Notes under the pieces: generated by a model
Databases searched by the model: none
What the model saw: only the letters and a program-made list of their open reading frames with translations
Told to the model about the DNA's origin: nothing
Shown here: piece by piece, positions 35,108 to 48,469 of the stretch
Numbering within the stretch: the first letter of the stretch is position 1
Layout: every line of letters begins with the position of its first letter
Made by a program: the position numbers and the translations under genes
DNA from: Phragmites australis
Lineage: Eukaryota; Streptophyta; Magnoliopsida; Poales; Poaceae
Reading direction: 5' to 3'
Length of the DNA: 64,000 bases
NCBI RefSeq assembly: GCF_958298935.1
Contig: NC_084942.1
Coordinates: 5,401,501-5,465,500 of the forward strand

Positions 35108-36660
35108 CCCTGGTAGTGTCCTCAGTGGACCAATAATCTAGATGTAAGCTAATTAGCATCAACAAATATTCTCTATTGAAGTTTACAGCCATGTGATTAG
35201 GTCCAGCATTGTGATTGACAGAACTAAAGCTTAATCTACTGGCAACATGTGGACTGTGGTGAACAAGAGCATCCTTTTCATTCACTCTTGATAGACGAAC
35301 ATAAGCCACACCTACTAAATGGGCAAAGCTGAATGTCTTCGACCTCTACATATTTGTGGTCAACAAGAAAATCCAAGAGAACTTCACGGATATTCTCAAA
35401 GTCAAGCTCACCTAAGGGAAGAGGTGAGATGTAGGCAATGGCAACAACTTCATTAACACGGTCAACCGCTGCATCCATCATAGCGCATGCAAAGAGCTAA
35501 TGATTTTGAACTTCTTATTTGGTAAACCCTAGGAGCATCAGGGGGTGGGATCAATTCCATTGAACACCATTGCTAGTGGAACCACTTCTTGAGACAATTC
35601 ACTACTTACTTCACCTCCTTCAACAGCAAGAACAACCCTAGGTTCTAAATTGTGGGAGGAGAGTGGCGAGGAAGCCAAAGCAGTTAGGGAGAGACCTAAG
35701 ACCGCAATGCTGAAGTCTCGTAGAGAGAGGTATGCTTTGGTCCCACTAGGGCCGGGCCCATTCTTCATTGAGGGTGACTAATGGAACCAGCTTTTCCTAG
35801 GGTTTCCTCCTCAATTCTTGTCCACTATCTGATTGGAAAACACACAAGAGGGAACAGAGGAAGGAGAGACTGGTATTCCGTTAGAAGAAGGAAGCAATCT
35901 ACAAAAGGGAGCAATGTGCCCCCACTTGTAACATTTATGGTATTTAATCCGATTGTTGCAAATTTTATGGGAATGATTGGGAGAGAGACATTTGGGGCAT
36001 CCATGAAAGGAATGCTGAACTCTAGATTGCTACAAAAAGGAAGGACCACGAAAATCCTGGGGGGATTGCCCTATGTTCAAATTTTGAAAGCCTGATCACA
36101 AACAAAACAGAACAAGACCTCCAAGGTGAGAAAATGCAGATTTGTGAGGAAAGCTTAATCGATTGAACATTGAGACCCTTTGGGAAGAGGAGGCAAGGTG
36201 CTTTGATCCAAGATGGACAACATTAGCACCAACGAGAACAGATGGAGCGAAGGACCTTGATCCATTTCTCTTGGGAACAAGAGTCCAAGAAGCCTCTTGC
36301 TTTTGAAAACCGGCCTTCGATTTTGACTGCCAATTAGCCCCTCTATTGCCCCAAAGATTGAAAACCAACTTAAAATCTTCACATTCATAAGATTTAGTGT
36401 TGAAAATATAAAAGATAATCTCCTTGGAGGCCACTGAGAATCTGAAGGTGTGATGACCCAATTGAATCACCAAGAATCGACTGAAGGGCAAGAGCAACTG
36501 ATTCTGGAGAAAGCCAGAAGCAAGCACGACAAAAGAAAACCACCAGGAAGAATGGTTTGAGGGACTCGCCATGATTGGGAACCACCGATCTACCAAACTT
36601 GCAAACCACCTCACCATGAAAGGAAAGACCCGGTTGAAGATCCAAATGAGGGAGATCCAT
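35108..36660 (-). pseudogene. LINE A ORF1, N-terminal part with zinc knuckles
   Basis: It starts MDLPHLDLQPGLSFHGEVV at 36660; after a frameshift near 36450 it reads FSVASKEIIFYIFNTKSYEC and VFNLWGNRGANW, matching the RNA-binding-type N-terminal domain of grass LINE ORF1 proteins. At about 35990-35895 are two zinc-knuckle-like motifs, CPKCLSPNHSHKIC and CYKWGHIAPFC. Next come PLPLGELDFENIREVLLDFL (about 35420) and NREYLLMLISLHLDYW (about 35180-35130), ending at the hAT MITE. It is broken by several frameshifts. Confidence 0.75.
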
Positions 36661-36789
36661 GACAGGGGAGAAACCACCAAGAAGGATGGCCACAGAGGAG
36701 GAGGGCAGTAGCAGGAAGCCCGCCGAAGGTGATCACTACATGGGCGCCACACCAGGCACGCTAGCTGGGAACCGCCTCATTTTGCCAAC

Positions 36790-38800
36790 ACCCAATTTGG
36801 CTAACTAGCTTCCTCTTAGAGCTGAAGCTGCTAAATAGACCCTAACTAGTAATCAAGTTAGAGGAAAATTAAATAAGTTAGAGGAAAAGGAAGGGCATTC
36901 AAAAAAGTGATAGCCAACCCCAACCAAATTAAAAGAAACTTGTGGGGGCGGGGTCACTAATCCATTGTCTGCTGGCACTAATCAGTTCAACGCTTAACAC
37001 TCCCTTAATTTTTAGTCTCAGCCTCTCTCATGAAAGTTTTGTACATATCCATCCATGCTCAATGTTGGGTACCTTTATTAGTATTTTCATGGTCCATCTA
37101 GTAGGGATCAGAATTCTCCCAGAAATGTTTTGGTTCCAAATTCTTCTTGGAAATGTTTCCCTCATGAATTAGAATCACATTTGGAAACCGATTGGCTAGG
37201 TGGTTGGATTCAGTTTTTTGAAAGAGAGGATGGTGGTGCAATAGACCACTTTGCTCTTGTGTTGGTAATTGTTGCCCATTCAGTAATATGCATGCTATGA
37301 CCATTTTTTTTTGTTTTTTTGTGCTGATATTATTTTACCACCTTTCTGTTGTCTCGTCCTTATTCCTTCCCCACTCCCTGGTTGCCCTCTCTCCTCCTCA
37401 CTTTGATCCACCCATGCTCATCGGCTCTCCTACCCTCTTGCCAGCTAGCCGATGGCCTTCTTCTCCCCTTACACCTCCCTCACCATCCTCTGCTTCCCCC
37501 ACCCCTATCACCACCGCTACTTCCATCTCAGCCAGTAAAGATGAGATCGTGCCATTGATAGTCAGATCTAGCCAGATCGAGCTCCTTGTCCTCCTCCTCG
37601 ATGCCTTCGTGAACGTCGTGGATGCCATTTGCCTGGCCTCACCCCCTTCTTCCGTGCTACGGATGGCATGGCCCAAACCGCATCATCGCTCGGGCGGTTG
37701 AACCTACGCACGGTTGAGGCTGCATTTGAGGCAGACTTGGCCCTCACTGCCACCGAGGAGGAGGAGATTGGCATGTCGAAGAAGGAGGTGAAGATGGGGG
37801 CAGGTATGGAAAAGATGGTTGTTTCTCCAGCGAAGTGCCCTTTCGGCCAATTCGGCTGTGTAGGTAAAAAATGTGCGTCGTTTCACATTATTTCCAAAGC
37901 AAAACACCGAGCACCTACCTGTTTGGTTCATGGAATCCCAATTCTTACCAGAAATGGATCTGATTCCTTGAACCAAATGTGGCCTCAATACGAGTATCAA
38001 TCGTGATAAGCTGGGATGTTACTGCACGAAGACAAAGAGCACCTAAAAGCTCGTGGGAGAAGTGCAGTGTTGCGGTCGATCCTCGAAGGTGATGGGGGTG
38101 AAAGTGAGGGACACCGCACCATCCACAAGTTCATCGGGATCCGCTCGAATTAATCTTTAGCGTAGCCGTTCCGACTTCCAAGAAATGAAAGGTAAAAAGA
38201 AAAAAAAAAGAAAGGAAAATCGCCACACATAGCCTTATTTCATTGCTCATCTCGGCTCATCTAATATAACCAGGGCCCATCTAATCTAAAAAGGAAAAAA
38301 AAAGAAAAGAACAACTAGGCTTTCCCTCTATATATCGATCAGTTTAAGTCACAGTCTTAGTTTCCACATCAGCGATATATAATCCTGACCGCCACTAATG
38401 ATTTCAACCTAAATCCAAAAGAGCAAATGAAAAGTGGCCGGAACTAAAAACCATGTGCTTAACGATGCCCACCATGTTATGTTACCATTGCCATGGCTTC
38501 CTAGAGGCTAGAGGATATAGATCCGACAAAACCATCTAACTATATATTATGTGAGATGCTTGCTCTCATATAAGATGATGTAAAAGTGTGAAGTGCAAAC
38601 TTTTTAAGACATCATTTTGCTCCTCAACTCCTCGATCTTGTGACAATAAACGTGTTACGAATTCCATTGGTTAACCAAAGTGACGAGATGCAGTAAAGTG
38701 GCAAAGAAACACGACTGCCTCTATAAAGAGCATCTTGTACCAGCTAGGGTTATGATTAAGGCCATGAACAATGCTATTACATGGACTGTCACTTCTGGGC
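36790..38800. other. unassigned region
   Basis: A CT-rich part (37340-37640) gives overlapping Ser/Pro- and Glu/Gly-rich frames on the two strands that look like composition artefacts. Phrases near 37080-37230 and 37915-37990 share AGAAATG-type words and 'CCTGTTTGGTTCATGGAAT', reminiscent of MITE ends, but I could not delimit an element. The rest is AT-rich without coding signal. Confidence 0.35.
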
Positions 38801-38807
38801 CATTACT

Positions 38808-39140
38808 CACTACTACATAAATTGTCATTTGTGTCGATTCTAAACCATTATTAGTGGCAGTTTTTGAACCAGACTACGTAATCAACAATGATAATCTAGG
38901 ATTATCACTACTGATTTTGCAACCGACAGTGATAATATGCTATCACTGCTGAATCGTGCCTCAAACCAGAAGTGATAGTGGTGTATTATCATTGTTGGCT
39001 CGTGGCATTATCATTGCCAGTTTGAGCCATGAACCAATAATGATAGACTATTATCACTGTCAGTTCATGACATTAACTTATAATGATAACACCACTATCA
39101 CCACTAGTTTGAGCCACGAATTGATAGTGATAATTCCACA
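38808..39140 (+). mobile_element. CACTA-type transposon end with subterminal repeats
   Basis: It starts CACTACTACATAAATTGTCA, followed by many alternating copies of short motifs around ATTATCACT and AGTGATAAT in both orientations, the subterminal transposase-binding repeats typical of CACTA (En/Spm) elements. The opposite end was not found in the window. The end sequence resembles that at 61168, so both probably belong to related families. Confidence 0.7.
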
Positions 39141-40530
39141 CAAAAAACAACTCATCATTCATACATTCACATATCATATATGGTTCACATATAGTTCATC
39201 ATCTGCAGATGGTTTCATCATTCATTTATATAGAAATTGAAAAGTAGGCATTCATCTGTAACATTACATACCTCATCATCATTAAGGAGGAAATTTTGGT
39301 GGCTAATCCGATGTATGACAGAGAAAATTTCATCGAGGCAGAGGGGGAGTAAGGTGGCTACAATAGTCCTAGGATGAGCACCCTAAAAAACCTAATGCAC
39401 CTTCCACCCCCATGCCCTGGTGAAATCTATCCTAAGAGAGGCTTGAACCTACACAAAATCTTGTGTCTTCTTCTTCAATACGTGTAGTTGATGACCAGAT
39501 ATCCCTACTTAAAATAAGTATTTGCTATGGTCAACACTCTGCAAGGATGGTGAGGTGGTTGGTGTGGAGTAGCTCTATGAGGACAGTGATGAGGTTGAGC
39601 ATCGCTGTAGTCGAGGGCCACTACTTCTTCAATGCGCCAGTCATCCCGATGCACTACATCCTCTGCTCCTATCCCTTCTCCATCACCTGCCATGCCGAGT
39701 GGTGACTGCCTCATCGCCACCACATCAGCAGATTTCAACCTTCATGGTAGTCATGGGGTCAAGCTTCTTGCCCTCCAAATCGACCTCCTCACAATAAAAT
39801 TGATCACCTATAGTCAAACCAACCTTTTTCACACACATGATCAAACTCTTCCCGCTCAAATCGAGCTCTTTGCCTCAGATTTGTGCTGAATCAAGCTCTA
39901 CCTCACCCAAATCGATCTCTTTGGTCTGCATTTGATTAAACTCATCCCTGCCAAAAATAGACCTCCACTCCTCACATCGATCTCCTGCAAGACCGTTAGG
40001 GTGGCTCTGGGGATTTGTCTCTGATGAAGGAGTCAATGATGAAGGGTCTACTTCTGGTGTAACACCATTGTTGACCCTGGGCAACAACACAACATCAACT
40101 ATGTCTGGCATGATGGATAGTGTTGTGCTATTGACGGATCATGCACATACCAAGGTACAAACACCTTCTCTTTATGCAGGTACTTCATTGGTGGATCAAA
40201 TTATCGACACAGTGGCTGCTTAGTAGAAGGATTCAACTCTATTGAGATCAGTTACTCATTCATGAAAGGGTCCCCTCCCTAGGCCAAGAATCTCACCACC
40301 TTTAACCCTTGGTGATGCATCTATGCGGATCACCAATAAACCTACAACCAACTTTTATCGGCAGCCAGGGAACAAGGATGAACGGAGGCTACTGAGGTGT
40401 TGATATGATCGGGACTCTAATCATGTGATTAAAAACTAAAATGTCGATATAGGGATGGGCCACGATGTAGGTTGGCCAACACATGATGGGACTTGCCTCC
40501 TAAGAGCTTACTGGGCTACCTGCTTCTTGG
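39140..40530. other. probable interior of the CACTA element or LINE C 5' region
   Basis: No recognised protein. Open frames on both strands (39463-39705 plus, 39632-39889 plus, 39875-40111 minus) are short. Position suggests CACTA interior followed by the 5' untranslated region of the LINE that starts near 40530-40617. Confidence 0.35.
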
Positions 40531-40616
40531 GTCTTGCCTAATTGAGGTCCCATGTGGGAATGATGATGGTGCACCTACTCCGCAACCCTAACTGGTAGGG
40601 TACCATCTCTGGCAAT

Positions 40617-41832
40617 TTGCGTGCTTTTGCAATAGTGCTACAACAAGGTTTGATGCCTGATGATGGTGGATACCACAAGTTCGACAATGGTGGCAGCGAT
40701 GCAGACCATGGGGCTGGGATGCTTGGACACAGCTTCGGCGGGCGCAACTTCCACCCTTCGCATTTCTCGTATCCCGCCCATCGGCAGATGGGATTCATCC
40801 CTGGCTCCCATGGGGACTTTCATCGTGCACATCGTGGAAGATATGACCATGGTGTTGTTGGCGGCCGCGATCAGGGATTTGATTGTGGAGACATGATGCA
40901 TGCTGTGGGGGCACCGTATGTGACTAGTGTAGCAACTGCTCATGGTGCTATGTAGGCCCCCTTTGGCTCTGCCTAGGATCACTACTCAGAAAGGTACATT
41001 AGAGAAAGGTGAAGGATCAAGGGTTCTGCACGAGGCTAAGATGAATAGATCGACGATGGTCAATAGAAATACATGTGATCTAATGAAGGGAAAGAACAAG
41101 AAGATGGTTCTATGTTGTGACATATGTGAAGCAGATCACCTCACTCCTCACTGCCCATTGCTGAGAGAACCAAAGCCGGCTACAACATTTTGTGGCTTCG
41201 CCAGGGATGGCCTGTTTGTTTTCTTTTCAAATTCCATATATCAATGCTTCAAAGCCACCGAGGAGGGACAAGGTGACAACTCTGATCCACATTAAGGAAG
41301 ACCATGTTTCAACTGAGTTGGTGAAATCAGAGCTAGAGCAGCTAATTCCTATCAATTAGCATTGGACAGTGCAGGAACACATCCCAAATAAGTTTTTGGT
41401 ACCTTTCCCATGTAAGACAGAACTTTAGCGCATGATTGCGATCAAACAAATTGCGACCAATCAAGAGGAAGGAGTTATGGTGTTTGAACAGTGGGATGCT
41501 AAAATTGAGCCCAGAGATCAACTCCAAAATGTCTAGGTAAATGTCTATGGTGTGCCTTATGAGATAAGATCCTTCTTACCATTATGGGCTGGCTTAATTC
41601 CGGGGCAACTCAAAAAGTGTATATGGTCATTACTAGAAGGACAGATGTTGTCAGGCTGATGGTTGCAGTTTTATATCCAAAACAAATTTTGGATGCCACT
41701 GATATCATAGTTGATGATTGTGTCTATGAAATTTTCTTCAAAATAGAGCAAATAGTGCGTGATGATCACAACAACCCAAACCTGAAGAACGACACTGATC
41801 AAGACAAAGACAAACCTCAAGAGGAAGGGTGA
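40617..41832 (+). pseudogene. LINE C ORF1 remnant
   Basis: The Gly/His-rich N-terminal part is followed by a zinc knuckle CCDICEADHLTPHCP at about 41110-41160, and then by a segment VYMVITRRTDVVRLMVAVL ... CVYEIFFKIEQI (41617-41750) that occurs in grass LINE ORF1 proteins. Frames are broken at 41295 and again before 41584. In family members this protein binds the element RNA. Confidence 0.65.
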
Positions 41833-42920
41833 AGATATGGAAGATAGGGAAATGAAGAAACACAAAAATATTTCAAATTGGAGAATACTAGGACATCTCT
41901 TTGTCTTTTGTACAGGCAGGTAATGCGGATTCCATGTAGGAGGGTACTATCCTAGGATAATATCCTAGGTTTGGATGAGGATGAGACTAGTTTGGCTATT
42001 GAGAACATTCAATAGTGAGCTTGCAAACTGGGTCATAACAGAAAATAACTCCTTGGTGGAGAAGAAGGCGTTAAACTTGGTGGCTGAATCTGTTGTTGTT
42101 CCAGTGGCAATGGAATTGGATGCTGACACTACCAATAACATGGTGGTTTGGACACTAGGGAGACTGGAGCTTTGGGCAAGCTGGGATCTTCATGGCCTTC
42201 TCTGTCACAAGCTATAGGTATTATGCAAACACAATGGAGTTCGTGCAAATATGTCAAATATTGCAATGGCTGAAGCACTTCAAGAGCTTGAAGTGCTCCA
42301 TGGGTTGGGGGAGGTCTCTAGGATGGAGAAGGTGCCGCATAAGGAGGATAATCTGCACTCGGGTGTGACAACAAAGGAGATATGTGTCGTTCTGAGTGGG
42401 AATAGGGACGACCTACGCACCACCTATAGGGACATAGCTAGGCGTGATGATGACATGATGATGAGGGCAAAACATATGGTGGCAAAACATAATATAGAAA
42501 ATGGTATGTTTAACTCATCTTTTATTTTGATGCCCTTTGAGAACATTTTCTCTAATATTAAGGACTTAGGTGTTTCCATGGGTACAGATAATATAAAGAT
42601 TAAAAATTCTATTATTTTAATTAAGTACATAGAAGTGGAAAGACTATCAATTATGGATAAGAAACATAGTCCAAAGAGTAGCAAGAAAAAGGATAGTAGA
42701 ACCTATAAATCTTTTAATCTAGAGGAGGATGTAGATCTAGATGAACTCAATGCGACCATTGATCACATATGTAGTGATTTAATAGAGGTTCTTGATGTGG
42801 ACGGTTTAGATCAAATATACCGCGAAAGAAAAAGTCCAACTCTGGAAAAAACAAGGGTAGGGTTGGTCGCCCACCCAAGATGCCAATCACACAATCCAAA
42901 TTAAATCTCTAATGAAAGGG

Positions 42921-45900
42921 GTATTTTGGAATAGCAGAGGCTTGAGAGACTTGGCTAAACACACTTATATTTTGGATGTTGTTAAAGAATGACATTTAGA
43001 CTTTATAGCTATCATGGAACTATGCCGAAGCACATTTCCAGCTTCTCTTCTAAGACACATATGCTGTGGATTAGAATTCCTGTGGCACATTATGCCACAC
43101 CATGGTAGATCCGGAAGAATTCTTCTCGGAGTGAACATAGCCATTTTTCATGTTGGATCAATTGTGGAAGGGGATTTTTTATACAAAATTCCATTTGAAG
43201 AACAAATACTATGACTTTATATAGGCATTGTATGTGGTCTATGGACTAGCCAAACATGAACATAAGGTTGCTTTTATGATAGAAATGTTTAATGCATGTA
43301 GTAATGAAACCCACCCAATATTAATAGGGGGCAACGTCAATATCATGAGAAGTCCGAAAGATAAAAGCAATGTAAATTTTGATTATAGATGGCCTTGTCT
43401 ATTCAATGCAGTGATGGAAGTGTTGGATTTTACAGACATAGAATTATCTGGATGCTAATATACATGGGAGAATACATTTGATCCACCAACCTTTGAAAAA
43501 CTTGATAGGGTATTGATGAGTATAGAGTGAGAATTAAAATACTGCAAAGCCATCATTGATGCTTTGGACAGGTCGAGATCTGACCATACCCCTCTCCTTA
43601 TTAACACCGGATTAACCTCTCATTGTGGGAAATAACCTTTATTCAAATTTGAATTAAGTTGGTTTACCTGGGATGGTTTCTATGGCATGGTTGCCAATAT
43701 TTGGCAAATGGAGCAACATGGAATTAATGCAATTCAACGATGGCAGAACAAGATACGAGTCCGAAGACAATATTTGAGGGGCTAGATGAAACATATTAGT
43801 GGAAAGAAAATGAAAAGTCACTCCTTATATAAAAAATTGATGCTTTAGATGATAAGGCTGAACATACCACTTTATGAAATGGGGGTGCAAACACTATCTC
43901 AATGGGAGATTAGCAAATCAATTAAGGGAAGAGAAACTTAATTAAATGGTACTAACAAGCAAAAGTGAAAGAACTAATTGAAAGAGATAACACATATCTA
44001 ACTGATGGAAAATGGAAACACAGAAAACAACACATATATAAGCTAGAGCAAGAGGAGGGTACCATAATAAGTGGCAATGAGCTCAAGAAATACATCACAA
44101 AATATTACAAAGGGCTATTTGGTAGACCAAAACTTAATCATTTCTCAATGATCGAGTCATTCAGAGATGATATACCGCAAGTGAGTGAACAAAAAAATGA
44201 TTTCTTGATAGAACCTTTTGATGAAAAAGAGGTTTGAGACACAATCTTCCAAATGGAACATAGCAAGGTCCCATGTTCATATGGCTTCTCAGCATAATTT
44301 TACCAAGAATTCTAGGTGGTAATCAAAGAAGATGTTATGGCCAGTTTCAGGAGTTTCACCAAGGGTTTTTTACACTTTTTAGTCTCAACTTTGGGGTGAT
44401 TACACTTATAGCAAAGGCATATAGGGTCTCAAAAATAAAAAAACCGCCCAATATGTGTGCTTAATGTCAGCTTTAAGATATTTACCAAAGTTGGCACTAA
44501 AAGGATTGCAAGAGTTGCTAAAAATGCAGTTTGACCTACACAGACTGCGTTCATGCCTAATCACAATATTATGGAAGGTGTTATAATCCTTCATGGGACT
44601 ACTCATGAATTGCATAAGATAAAACTAAATGGGATAATTATGAAAACTAATTTTGAGAAGGCCTATGATAAAGTTAAATGTCTTTTCCTGCAATAAACTT
44701 TGAGGATGAATGGATTCTCAGGACAGTGGTGCTAATGGATACATAATTTTGTGTCTGGTGGAAGTGTTGGGATCAAAATTATGATGATGTTGGTACTTAC
44801 TTCCAAACCCACAAAGGATTACGACAGGGTCACCCTTTATCCCCTATCCTATTTAACATAATGGCTGATATGTTGGCTATTCTGATTGGCAGAGCCAAAG
44901 AGGTTGGCCAGATCTTAAGAGTTGTACCACATTTGGTGAATGGTGGTCTGTCTATTCTGTAATATGTAGATGGCACTATCATTTTCATGAATCATGATCT
45001 GTAGCAAGCAAGAATTATGAAGCTCCTACTATGTATCTTTGAACAACTCTCTGGTCTTAAGATTAACTTTCATAAGAGCAAAATCTTGTGCTATGTGGAG
45101 GCAAAGGAGTTTGATGACCAATATACAAAACTATTTGGATGTGAAATTTGTTCATACTTCTTTAGATATTTAGGCATACCTATGCACCATCGAAAATTAT
45201 GGAACACTGATTGAAGGAAAGTTGAAGAATGTTTTGAGAAGAGATTGAGCAACTAAAAGGGTAAACATATGTCAGCAAGGGGCAAATTAGTATTGATTAA
45301 TTCTGTCCTCAACAACCTACCGATATTCATGATGTCCTTCTTTAAAATTCCTAGAGGAGTGCTCAAATGGTTGGATTATAAGATCCAGGTTCTTCTGGCA
45401 GTTTGATGATCAGAAACGGAAATATAGGATTCTAAAGTAAAAGATTATATACCAACCTAAGGACCAGGGGGTCTAGGCATAATTGGCATCTCAATCCAAA
45501 ATAAATGTCTCCTCAGCAAATGGCTCTTTAAGTTATTGAATGAGGATGGGAGTTGGCAAAATCTACTAAAAACCAAATGCCTTGGAAGTAAGATGCTCAC
45601 ACAAGTGGAAGGAAAACCAAGAAACTCACACTAGTGGTTAGGACTAATGAAAGTCAAACATAAATTTCTACAGCGGGGTACATTCCAAATACAAAATAGT
45701 ACTCAAATAAGATTTTGGATAGACAAATGGATTGACATTACTCCACTTAGCGAATAATATATAGCCATCACACAAAAATGCCATAGCGGCGGAGGTAATG
45801 AGCATCATACCACTTCATATATCCTTATGTAGACCAGTTACAGGAGATAAACTTATAGCATGGCATAGCTTAGTGTCCAAGCTAGTAAACATACATTTAT

Positions 45901-46530
45901 ATCAAAAAAAGGATGTCTTTAGATGGAACCTACAGGAGAATAGAAAATTCTTAGTCGGATCCATTATTACCATATGGCTAATAACGGCATTCCCTTCCCT
46001 TGTAACTTCGTGTGGCAATTAAAACTTCCATCGAAGATTGTATTTTTTCTTTGGTATGTGGAGAAAGGGGTTATTATGACCAAAGATAATTTAGCAAAAC
46101 ACAATTAGAATGGGAATACCAAATATTGCTTATGTAATTAGAATGAAAATATACAACACTTGTTCTTTGATTTTCATTTTGCTAAATCAGTTTGGCACGT
46201 TGTCAAAATTTCTCTTGATATAAACACACATAGAAATATCACACACATGATAGGTAATTGGCTTAGGGGTGTTGGGTAAAAGCACAAGAATAAAATCTTT
46301 GTTGGTATAGATGATTTATGTTGGGCTATATGACTATGCCACAATGATATCATTCTTGACAAAAAAAAAAAAAACAACCACTTCTTTTATGCAGTCTCTC
46401 TTCAGAGGAACATATTGATTTTAGCATTGGAGGTTCCTATGTAAAGAGGGAGAGAGGGAAGATATGCACAAGGCATGCCAAAGACTGGAGGTTGTTGCTA
46501 TGGAAATCTTTGTCAAGAATGAATGACGAC
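42921..46530 (+). pseudogene. LINE C ORF2 remnant: endonuclease and reverse transcriptase
   Basis: Endonuclease: FWNSRGLRDLAKHTY (about 42930), a damaged metal-binding motif LIGGNVNIMRSPKDKS (normally GDFN, about 43320) and RSRSDHTPLL (about 43575). Reverse transcriptase: LRQGHPLSPILFNIMADML (about 44820), with the catalytic box changed to YVDGT (about 44965), GLKINFHKSK (45055) and RGKLVLINSVLNNLPIF (45280). The loss of the YADD aspartate and GDFN, with dense stops, shows long inactivity. Confidence 0.8.
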
Positions 46531-46574
46531 TTAGTAATAGACTATGTGATGGCTGATATTTCAATTATCATGTA

Positions 46575-48095
46575 AATTGTTATTCTATTTGCATACAAAC
46601 CTTGCATGTGTATTGCAAAAAGACTATAATAGTGAACCAGGCTGTGTGCACTATAGGATGCAGATGCCCATTTTTTTCATTATTAAAAAAGTACAATTTT
46701 TGACGCTTTTAAGAATAAGCAATGCAGGTTACATGGCACGTGTGATCTCCCTTTTGAACTGTTAACAATTAACTAATCCGTATGTGCATTGCATTTGAAT
46801 CTTTACTTCCGTTTTGTTAATGGTAGCAGAAGCACCTTCTATTTTTTTTTTTGTCAAAAGAATTCTGATACATTTGGTTTAACCAATATTCGTGTTTCGT
46901 TCGTTGTGAGTCCTGACGCATGATCAGCCCAGGCCCGACTGTGACATTGTGAGCACTGGTGCAAAATCCAATGCATTATGCTACGAAGGGCAAGAGAGGG
47001 TAGGAACACACGCGCGTAGAAGGAAAAACATGCCAGAGGTCAAACAATTGATGACAATGCATGGAGACTTGTCTCTTGTGCATGTTAATCCATGCATCCT
47101 ATATAGTATTGTCAAGATGAACTTACCTTTTGAAGGAAAGTTTTACTGACATACTGGCTCTAAATTTGTCTAGACTGCTTAAACACCTAGAAATTTTCAA
47201 AGGCCCATTCAGATGGTGAGAGATGCAAACAAGAAATTGTCCAATGTTGCCCACTTATAACTTTACAGGTGTGAACCGATCGAAAAAAGAAGAGGAAAAA
47301 AAAAAAACTATAGATGTCCATGATATAGTACTATTGCAGAAGAAAAGCAAGAAAAGAACATGCACGAACTCGCTCTGGAAGAAGGGCTCTCAAACCTCAA
47401 ATGTCAAAATTGTTCATGTAGGTGCGTCAGTTAGTATTCTTGAATCAATACGTACGAACGCTACACATGTCATGATACGTGACTTCAAACTATATGCGTA
47501 TCCCAACGATCTGTTCTTCGTTTGGTCCATCTACTCGTACATGGTTATGCATGGATCGACGCATGCAAACACACAGAAATTAAGATATTATTTGGTTCGT
47601 AGGTTTGTAACAGCTTCACCTAATTACATTCAATCTTGTTTGGTTCGCTTGGCCTGTAATCGCAATATGTGGGATGCAATACCACCGTAGTACATGGCCC
47701 ATTCCGCGCGATAGGCAGCGTACTCGGAATGCGTTACGGGCGTAACAGCCCTCTTCGATCGATCCCCTCGCCAAGCGACACCAACAGCCTCCGTATTCCA
47801 CTACACAATTCGTCGATTCAATCCTGGTTTCCTCGACGTGATCTTGCACTGCTGCTGCCTGCTGTGGCGGTCGCGCAGCCGGCGACGAAGCCAGGTAGTG
47901 GCAGCATGCGATCTCACCATCCTGTCCATCCCATTGGCGACGGGGTCGGCTCTCATGCATCCGCGGCAGCCGGCGATGATGTGACAAGATTTACGATGGC
48001 CAGCAATTTACAGCTCGATCATCTCACATTCATGCTGTTTGGCAAACGACGGGTGGCGGCGCTGCAACTGTTGTTGTGATGTGGAAGCCTACGTC
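46575..48095. other. unassigned stretch between LINE C and a SINE
   Basis: Open frames at 47223-47690 (+), 47616-47987 (-) and 47669-48079 (+) overlap and have no known family. The 47690-48080 part is richer in GC and could be a gene fragment, but no splice sites or motifs support it. Confidence 0.35.
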
Positions 48096-48112
48096 CAGTT
48101 CATTGGTTACCG

Positions 48113-48452
48113 CGAACGTGCCTTCAGCACGGTGGTAAGGTCCGAGTGTTGAGCCGAGCTCACCCGGGCTTCAAGTCCGGTGACGCACGGGAGGTTCTGA
48201 TTTATTTCAGATTTCTCCAGTTTCTCCAGCGTGATGTTACAGAAGGGATTACGACGTGCTCGTCGTCTATGGGATTCTCGTTGGGTCCTGATGATCTTCG
48301 GATGGACGCTTTCTTCAAGCTGTGTGTAGTTGTAGGGCTAACATGTGCGTGCGTTAAGTGTGTGTGGAGTGGGTGCGTGTGTGTGGAATGAGTGCGCGCG
48401 TTCATGTTCAGATACTACAGCTGTATTCAGTGGTAAAGAGTCAAAAAAAAAA
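48113..48452 (+). mobile_element. tRNA-derived SINE with 15-bp target duplication
   Basis: The insert starts CGAACGTGCCTTCAGCACGG, has tRNA-like promoter pieces in its first 70 bp (GGTGGTAAGGTCCGAG as box A-like, GGGCTTCAAGTCCGG as box B-like at about 48166-48180) and ends in a run of 10 A. It is flanked by perfect 15-bp copies of GTTCATTGGTTACCG (48098-48112 and 48453-48467). Internal polymerase III promoter, A-tail and long target duplication together define a SINE mobilised by LINE machinery. No protein is encoded. Confidence 0.85.
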
Positions 48453-48469
48453 GTTCATTGGTTACCGAA

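Larger units (their letters stand above)
25070..36780 (-). mobile_element. LINE retrotransposon A (minus strand), interrupted by a second LINE and a hAT MITE
   Basis: Reading from right to left there is an ORF1 (from about 36660) with an RNA-binding-type N-terminal region and zinc knuckles, then ORF2 with endonuclease, reverse transcriptase and a zf-RVT zinc finger, and finally a T-run on plus (25070-25077) that is a 3' poly(A) on the minus strand. ORF1 is split by a hAT MITE (34650-35099) and by a plus-strand LINE (29417-33794). Removing both leaves about 6.9 kb, a normal full length for plant L1-type LINEs. Many stops and frameshifts show that it is dead. The exact 5' end is not fixed. Confidence 0.85.
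40530..46570 (+). mobile_element. LINE retrotransposon C (plus strand), degenerate
   Basis: It has the same order as other plant L1-type elements: an ORF1 with a zinc knuckle (about 40600-41850), then ORF2 with endonuclease (42920-43620), reverse transcriptase (about 44150-45370) and a C-terminal region ending near 46530 (WAIWLCHNDIILDKKK-like phrase). It is more decayed than LINEs A and B, with stops every few dozen codons. I could not fix the ends or find a target duplication. Confidence 0.8.

Noticed and set aside
34655..35136. Long Pro/Arg-rich frames in three phases
   Set aside because: They come from the GC-rich, GGGTC-repeat interior of a hAT MITE with a proven target duplication.
37288..38006. 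Possible gene at the CT-rich segment and the frame 37629-38006
   Set aside because: The two strands give mutually overlapping low-complexity peptides; no motif or splice structure supports a gene.
48155..48190. tRNA T-arm-like sequence (GGGCTTCAAGTCCGG)
   Set aside because: It lies inside a 340-bp insert with target duplication and A-tail, and no cloverleaf can be completed, so it is the box B of a SINE rather than a tRNA gene.
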